NCBI GenBank assembly: GCA_011772595.1
Contig: WVZH01000544.1
Location: 6,958-16,940 of the forward strand
From: Anaerolineales bacterium
Lineage (GTDB): Bacteria; Chloroflexota; Anaerolineae; Anaerolineales; E44-bin32
Direction of reading: 5' to 3'
Length of the DNA: 9,983 bases
Shown: piece by piece, positions 6,191-9,983 of the stretch
Position numbering within the stretch: the stretch's first letter is position 1
Layout: every line of letters begins with the position of its first letter
The notes under the pieces: model-generated
Told to the model about the DNA's origin: nothing
Databases searched by the model: none
The model's input: the letters and a program-made list of their open reading frames with translations, nothing else
Position numbers and translations under genes: made by a program

Positions 6191-7174
6191 ATGTCAGAAC
6201 AAACCAATCAAGTGCTTACAAAGGGCACGAATGACGGCTTGATTTGTCCTTCGACAAAAGCGTTTTTTGACGAGGGACGTCGTACGGCGGGCTATTCGAT
6301 CTTTACCTTCCTCCACGGCTACGTCTATGCTCGCTGGCCGTATCTCTACATCAGCATCCTCAACGGCGAGCATCGACTGGTACGGATGATAAGCCCAATC
6401 CTCAAGACCCTGGGACGGTTGTTGCCATCGACGCCCAATCAAGGCAATTCTAAGGGTGGCCTTGAGCAAACGTATCATGCGAAAGTTCTTACCAAGGATG
6501 CAGCCCGGCAACTGGTCATGGTGAGGGAGGATGTCTGTCTGGAAAACTTGGAGAAGGTGATCCCCTACCGTTATGCGCGTGACATCATCCTCAAGAATCC
6601 GGATCATATCGTGGTGCTCGAGTGCCCGTGCCGTGCTTCCCGACAACAATCATGCTCGCCACTCGAAGTATGCCTGGTCGTAGGGGAGCCGTTTGCGGGT
6701 TTCATCATTGAGCACCATCCGGAACGCGCCAGGTGGATCCCCTCTGAGGAGGCATGTGACATTCTGGCGGCGGCACATGCTCGCGGTCACGTTCACCACG
6801 CCTTCTTCAGGGACGTGATGTTGAATCGATTTTTCGGCATTTGCAACTGCTGCAAGTGCTGCTGCACAGCCATGCAAGCCGTACGCAATGGAACGCCGGT
6901 CCTGGCGGCTTCTGGCTATGTGAGTTCTGTGAACGCAGAGGAATGCATCGGCTGCGGTGATTGCGTCGTTGCTTGCCCTTTTGAAGCGGTCGAATTGAAT
7001 GGTGGTACTTCTCAACCGAGCCGAGAAAAGTGTATGGGTTGTGGCGTTTGTGTTTCAACTTGCGAAATGAGTGCGTTAACTCTGGTCCGGGACCCAAGCA
7101 AGAGCGAACCGCTTGAGATCCTTGCGCTCATGGCCGACGAGAACGGCAGAGAGGGGTGCGGTGCTTCCGTTTAG
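6191..7174 (+). CDS. Cysteine-rich 4Fe-4S dicluster protein with extra CPC and CNCCKCCC motifs
   Basis: The protein has 327 residues and starts 3 bases after the flavodoxin stop, with AGGTGA 4 bases before ATG. The C-terminus is a two-cluster ferredoxin: CIGCGDCVVACP (252-263) and CMGCGVCVSTCE (281-292); the second motif ends in Glu instead of the usual Pro. Upstream are ECPCR-x7-C-x5-C (Cys145, 147, 155, 161) and GICNCCKCCC (six Cys between 218 and 225), preceded by HVHH (200-203). There are 22 Cys in total. The N-terminal 100 residues have no Cys motif and contain an aromatic, weakly hydrophobic segment (~33-55). The ferredoxin part surely carries two 4Fe-4S clusters. The upstream Cys could hold a third cluster or another metal; this is inference. 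As the last gene of the operon it probably exchanges electrons with the flavodoxin. I recognise the layout as a family of anaerobes but cannot name its reaction. Confidence 0.85.
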   Translation: MSEQTNQVLTKGTNDGLICPSTKAFFDEGRRTAGYSIFTFLHGYVYARWPYLYISILNGEHRLVRMISPILKTLGRLLPSTPNQGNSKGGLEQTYHAKVLTKDAARQLVMVREDVCLENLEKVIPYRYARDIILKNPDHIVVLECPCRASRQQSCSPLEVCLVVGEPFAGFIIEHHPERARWIPSEEACDILAAAHARGHVHHAFFRDVMLNRFFGICNCCKCCCTAMQAVRNGTPVLAASGYVSSVNAEECIGCGDCVVACPFEAVELNGGTSQPSREKCMGCGVCVSTCEMSALTLVRDPSKSEPLEILALMADENGREGCGASV

Positions 7175-7196
7175 CTTTTATTAGTGGTTTGGCACG

Positions 7197-7215
7197 GGGG
7201 CATGCGATATGCCCC
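7197..7215 (+). terminator. Hairpin after the redox operon
   Basis: GGGGCAT (7197-7203), loop GCGAT, ATGCCCC (7209-7215): a perfect 7-bp stem 22 bases after the last stop codon, extendable by one G-T pair. There is no T-run after it, so it may be a weak or Rho-assisted terminator or a 3'-end stabilising stem. Confidence 0.45.
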
Positions 7216-7312
7216 TCCATCAAAGCATTGGACAACCAGAGATGGATCACGGTCGGTATCATCCTGGCTGTCCATTTGTTTTCAATGGAACCATAGAATG
7301 TCATTTAGTTAG

Positions 7313-7516
7313 AGGATTGCTGAGCTTGTTTGCACACATTTCTTTTCAATCGGCATACCTTTCCGCCCAAGACCGGTGCCCTTCATCCAAGAGCAGATTC
7401 TCGAGTTGCAGATAGGTGCTGAAGTACCACAGGTCGTCCTGCTTGAAGAAAATGGCAGTGTTGGTGTGTTTCTTTGCGGACTCGCAAAGGCTGCGATTGA
7501 AAATCCTTTTGTATAA
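7313..7516 (+). pseudogene. Possible gene remnant (C-terminal end of an unknown protein)
   Basis: The frame between stops at 7310-7312 and 7514-7516 has 67 codons. The distal part includes FIQEQILELQIGAEVPQVV, then LLEENGSVGVFLCGLAKAA, ending NPFV. By my hand count about half of the ~41 codons from 7391 begin with G, as in real coding DNA. No ATG is present (only GTG at 7376) and no ribosome binding site was found, so if real it is a decayed tail. The exactly antisense frame (minus strand 7346-7585, 79 codons from TTG or ATG, ending RSWAERYAD) also looks protein-like but has few G-starting codons. I do not recognise either product. Confidence 0.3.
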
Positions 7517-7644
7517 TGAAGTGGGATATATAGTGATGGAGAAGAGTCTTTCATACGCTCGATTTGACCAAGGCTCATCCATCAAACGTTTGCCATTCCT
7601 TTTTCTAATAGGGATTCGTCAACCCCATCTCCCGTCACCCCCAA

Positions 7645-7670
7645 ATTGTGAATGATCGGAAGGTCACAAT
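7645..7670. repeat. Inverted repeat ATTGTGA-N12-TCACAAT
   Basis: Perfect 7-bp arms (7645-7651 and 7664-7670) around 12 bases. The half-sites look like CRP/FNR-type TGTGA...TCACA, but the spacing is 12, not the 6 required for that class, and the site lies ~250 bases from the next gene. It may be a regulator site of another class or chance. Confidence 0.3.
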
Positions 7671-7696
7671 CCGGTGCCCATCATTGCACGGTATTA

Positions 7697-7738
7697 TAGA
7701 AACCGGCTGTCACATTCTTTCAACGAAATACGTTTCTA
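7697..7738. repeat. Inverted repeat TAGAAAC-N28-GTTTCTA
   Basis: Perfect 7-bp arms (7697-7703 and 7732-7738) about 180 bases before the lipoprotein start. The nine bases TAGAAACCG at 7697-7705 recur at 9777-9785 in the hairpin behind the same gene. No function is assigned. Confidence 0.3.
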
Positions 7739-7917
7739 GGATAGAGGGCAATATTACGCCTCTTTAGCAATGGGCAGAGACCCTACTTGTTGAAAAGGGA
7801 ATAGCGAGCGTGATTTTCACAACCTTACCCACAAGCGCTCAGATGGGAGGTGACGTGAAACCTAAAACCTTGACTCGGTCAATGTCCGCAAAGGTACTTA
7901 AAAGAGGAAGGTCTATC

Positions 7918-9765
7918 ATGCGAATCAAATTACTCCTCATCGTATGTCTGGTACTTTTCCTGGCCTCTTGCGAATTTCCCGGTGTCGGGACAATCGGTTG
8001 TAGTGTCACTGAGTTGATCGACGCCATCAATAATGCCAACGCGACTCCTGCAACGAAGGACACGATCATCCTCGCCGAGAGCTGCATTTATGAACTCACG
8101 TCGGTGGACAACACCGACTTTGTTGGCAGCAATGGCTTACCTGTGATCACTTCTCCAATCTTTATTGTCGGGAGAGGGTCAACCATTCAGCGTAGCTCGG
8201 TTTCGGGAACACCACGGTTTCGTATCTTTTACGTTGACACCACTGGTGAGCTTGAATTAGACGGGATCACGCTCTCCAATGGTAATCCCGAATTAGGCAA
8301 ATTCGGCGGCGCGATCTTTAACCTGGGATCTTTGTCGATCAGCGCCACTACGCTTACCGGAAACCAAGCGAGAGATGGCGGTGCGATTCGTAACTTCTTA
8401 GGAACTGTAACGATATCCCACAGCACCATCTCAGACAATCAGTCTGTGTATGGCGGTGGCATCGCCAATGCTGGTGGGGATCTCACGGTATCGAACTCGG
8501 AATTTCTCAATAACATAGCGATCATGGGTGGCGAAAGTGGGGGAGGCGGTGCCATTTTCAACGATCACCAATCGGAAGGTTCCGTCGTTGCGATCTCCGG
8601 AAGCACGTTTTCCGGCAACCAGGCTTTCTGGGGTGGCGCGATCGGCAATGGACAGAATGGACACGTCGACATTGATGACAGTTCCTTCGTCGCAAATGAA
8701 GCATCGAATGGGGGTGCGATTACCAATAACAACGCATTGGATATCCGGGGCAGTACCATAGCAAATAACACGGCGAATACCGGGGGAGGGATCCGAAATA
8801 ATTGGTTCCTCTGGTTGGTGAACAGTACGGTTTCCGGGAACACACTTGCCCCCGGCCCAAACCGCATGGGTTCGGCAATCTATAATACCGGTGGGCAGTT
8901 AATGATCAGTTTCGCGACGATCACGGATAACTCAGGAGCGGGTGGTAGTTCTGCACTTTACATCGAGGATGCAGGTGGTGTGGGTATCAGCAGTTCGATC
9001 ATCGCGGAAAACACAGGAGGGGATTGCGGTTTCTCCACATCGGCTCCTGCAATAACCCCTTCAGGGAACAACTTGGACAGCGATGGCAGCTGCACCGGCT
9101 TCACATTGTCCGCCAACCCTCAACTTGGTCCCTTAGCGGATAATGGCGGGCCTACCCAAACCCATGCGCTCTTACCTGGAAGCCCGGCGTTCGATGGCGC
9201 TGCCCCCTTTAGTTGCCTGCCCACGGATCAGCGTGGAGTATACCGCCCACAAGGCGCGGAGTGCGATCTGGGTGCATATGAGCTTGAGGTCCTTGAACCG
9301 CTTGCTATCACTACACCCCTGTTTACCCTCGTTCCTTCACCGCCGACGTCCACGCCCACGGTCACACCCGAGCCAGCTCCATTCGGCACCATTCTGGTAG
9401 AGACTCTCTGCTGGCATGGTCCTGGAAGGGATGGACTCTACGAAGTTGTCAGTGCCCTCCAGCCGGATACAGAGGTGGAAATCCTCGGTGTGGGTGGTGG
9501 AGAGGCTGCCGGTTTTAGAGAATTCTACGTGGTTGTTAATAATCCACGCTACAACCGCCCTTGTTGGGTGCTCGAGAGAGACATTGACACCGACGAGGAT
9601 CTCGATGGTCTGCCTGTCGTGAAAGCCCCACCGCTGCCCACGCCAACGTACACCCCAACCGAGGTTCCACCAGTTGGGTGTATGGTGCCCAATCAGCAGA
9701 AAGAATTGGAATGTGTCTACCCCTGCCCGGATCCGGACAGGTGGACAACGGAATGTACTCCGTAA
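7918..9765 (+). CDS. Beta-helix lipoprotein with choice-of-anchor Q, SH3-like domain and Cys-rich tail (615 aa)
   Basis: ATG 7918 is preceded by GAGGAAGG at 6-10 bases and gives a compact lipoprotein signal peptide with lipobox LASC (Cys18), which supports this start. An in-frame GTG at 7855 with GGGAGGTGA just before it would add 21 residues. GCSVTELIDAINNANA (27-42) is a degenerate CSLREA motif. Residues ~110-370 are beta-helix rungs with GGAI/GGGI and S-T-x-x-x-N turns, as in polymorphic-membrane-protein-like helices. LGPLADNGGPTQTHALLPGS (403-422) through CLPTDQRGVYRPQ...CDLGAYE is the choice-of-anchor Q domain. A Pro/Thr linker (~462-488), an SH3-like domain (~491-555, ending PCWVLERDID), a second PTPT linker and a tail with four Cys (588, 599, 603, 613) follow. 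It is membrane-tethered and extracellular, probably binding or structural; no enzyme motif is seen. Confidence 0.9.
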   Translation: MRIKLLLIVCLVLFLASCEFPGVGTIGCSVTELIDAINNANATPATKDTIILAESCIYELTSVDNTDFVGSNGLPVITSPIFIVGRGSTIQRSSVSGTPRFRIFYVDTTGELELDGITLSNGNPELGKFGGAIFNLGSLSISATTLTGNQARDGGAIRNFLGTVTISHSTISDNQSVYGGGIANAGGDLTVSNSEFLNNIAIMGGESGGGGAIFNDHQSEGSVVAISGSTFSGNQAFWGGAIGNGQNGHVDIDDSSFVANEASNGGAITNNNALDIRGSTIANNTANTGGGIRNNWFLWLVNSTVSGNTLAPGPNRMGSAIYNTGGQLMISFATITDNSGAGGSSALYIEDAGGVGISSSIIAENTGGDCGFSTSAPAITPSGNNLDSDGSCTGFTLSANPQLGPLADNGGPTQTHALLPGSPAFDGAAPFSCLPTDQRGVYRPQGAECDLGAYELEVLEPLAITTPLFTLVPSPPTSTPTVTPEPAPFGTILVETLCWHGPGRDGLYEVVSALQPDTEVEILGVGGGEAAGFREFYVVVNNPRYNRPCWVLERDIDTDEDLDGLPVVKAPPLPTPTYTPTEVPPVGCMVPNQQKELECVYPCPDPDRWTTECTP

Positions 9766-9776
9766 GTTCTGGGAAG

Positions 9777-9816
9777 TAGAAACCGATCCATGCCTCAGGG
9801 CATGGATCGGTTTCTA
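9777..9816. terminator. Strong bidirectional hairpin between convergent genes
   Basis: TAGAAACCGATCCATGCC (9777-9794), loop TCAG, then its exact reverse complement (9799-9816): an 18-bp perfect stem 11 bases after the lipoprotein stop. The 3' arm contains GGTTTCT, and the minus-strand reading ends the same way, so it could stop transcription from both sides. No long T-run follows in either direction. Confidence 0.7.
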
Positions 9817-9907
9817 GAGATATTCCTCGGTGAGAAATGTATTGGTACGGGTCATAGTCACAGGACACCAGATTGGGCAAGTCCGTGGTCGATACCAGTT
9901 CCGCAAG

Positions 9908-9983
9908 CTAATCGTCAAGATCTTGAAGCCACGTCTCCATGGTTTCCAGGAACTCGGGCGCATAACTCGTTTCCCACATCTCA
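9908..9983 (-). CDS. Unknown gene, 3' end only (5' partial)
   Basis: On the minus strand the frame is open from the window edge and ends ...SYAPEFLETMETWLQDLDD at TAG (9908-9910). About 24 residues are visible: acidic, probably helical, with no recognisable motif. The call rests on frame, composition and the convergent hairpin 92 bases after the stop. The frame stays open and protein-like after the TAG (LAELVSTTDLPNLVSCDYDP and on to about 9825), so the stop could be a nonsense mutation in a longer gene. Confidence 0.5.
   Translation of the reverse strand, partial: EMWETSYAPEFLETMETWLQDLDD

Larger units (their letters stand above)
7175..7917. other. Long intergenic region with broken, protein-like frames
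   Basis: About 740 bases without a convincing intact gene. After the operon's end hairpin, one plus frame reads IKALDNQRWITVGIILAVH (7222-7278), membrane-helix-like, and stops at 7294. Another plus frame (7313-7516) looks like a gene end. Downstream lie two inverted repeats (7645-7670 and 7697-7738) and the ribosome binding site of the lipoprotein gene (GAGGAAGG, 7904-7911). I see no clear -35/-10 pair for the lipoprotein; TTGACT (7870-7875) with TACTTA (7895-7900) has a 19-bp spacer and is weak. Confidence 0.5.

Noticed and set aside
6194..6649. Minus-strand frame of 151 codons and further antisense frames to 7097
   Set aside because: They are antisense to the 4Fe-4S protein, whose ferredoxin motifs prove the plus-strand reading.
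7346..7585. Minus-strand 79-codon frame ending RSWAERYAD as a small gene
   Set aside because: Few codons begin with G, there is no good ribosome binding site or promoter, and the exact antisense frame has better coding bias; kept only as an alternative reading of the remnant region.
7855..7917. GTG start at 7855 with a strong GGGAGGTGA just before it, in frame with the lipoprotein
   Set aside because: The spacing of the Shine-Dalgarno core is only about 4 bases and it would push the lipobox Cys to residue 39; ATG 7918 gives a normal lipoprotein signal and has its own site. It remains possible as an alternative.
7697..9816. TAGAAACCG (7697-7705) and CGGTTTCTA (9808-9816) as terminal inverted repeats of a mobile element carrying the lipoprotein
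   Set aside because: Only nine bases, no transposase, no target duplication seen, and the right copy is simply one arm of the hairpin after the gene.

Overview
The window looks like a piece of a bacterial chromosome from an anaerobic or facultative lineage, most plausibly Chloroflexota (Anaerolineae-like). That assignment is inference. It rests on two surface proteins of a type common there (a CSLREA or CSLREA-like start, a parallel beta-helix, a choice-of-anchor Q or membrane anchor, a bacterial SH3-like domain and a Cys-rich tail), on an anaerobic-style flavodoxin/4Fe-4S operon, and on a base composition of roughly half G+C. No 16S, tRNA or ribosomal protein gene is present to settle it.

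Layout. (1) 1-1191, plus strand: the C-terminal part of a PEP-utilising enzyme that ends in a swivelling phosphohistidine domain, as in rifampicin phosphotransferase-type proteins; it is cut by the window start. (2) 1192-1372: a convergent intergenic gap with two hairpins. (3) 1373-4084, minus strand: a 903-residue secreted or membrane-anchored CSLREA/beta-helix protein with a two-helix membrane hairpin, five tandem six-cysteine repeats and an SH3-like C-terminal module. (4) 4085-4475: a divergent intergenic region with a strong sigma-70-type promoter whose -10 box lies inside a 13-bp-arm palindrome, a very good candidate autoregulatory operator for the TetR gene. (5) 4476-7174, plus strand: a compact four-gene operon of TetR regulator, exported transglutaminase-like protein, flavodoxin and a 22-cysteine 4Fe-4S protein, with gaps of 6 bp, a 4-bp overlap and 3 bp. 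(6) 7175-7917: about 740 bp without a convincing intact gene, holding protein-like broken frames and two inverted repeats. (7) 7918-9765, plus strand: a 615-residue lipoprotein with a beta-helix, a choice-of-anchor Q domain, an SH3-like domain and a Cys-rich tail. (8) 9777-9816: an 18-bp perfect-stem hairpin between convergent genes. (9) 9908-9983, minus strand: the last codons of a gene that enters from the right, with protein-like sequence continuing in frame past its stop.

How the parts may work together. The operon is the most system-like unit. A single TetR-controlled promoter would co-express two soluble electron carriers and one exported papain-fold enzyme. The two large surface proteins flank it in opposite orientations and appear to be built from the same kit (beta-helix plus SH3-like module plus Cys-rich tail). 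They are probably envelope-exposed binding or adhesion proteins. Whether they are functionally tied to the redox operon cannot be told from the sequence.
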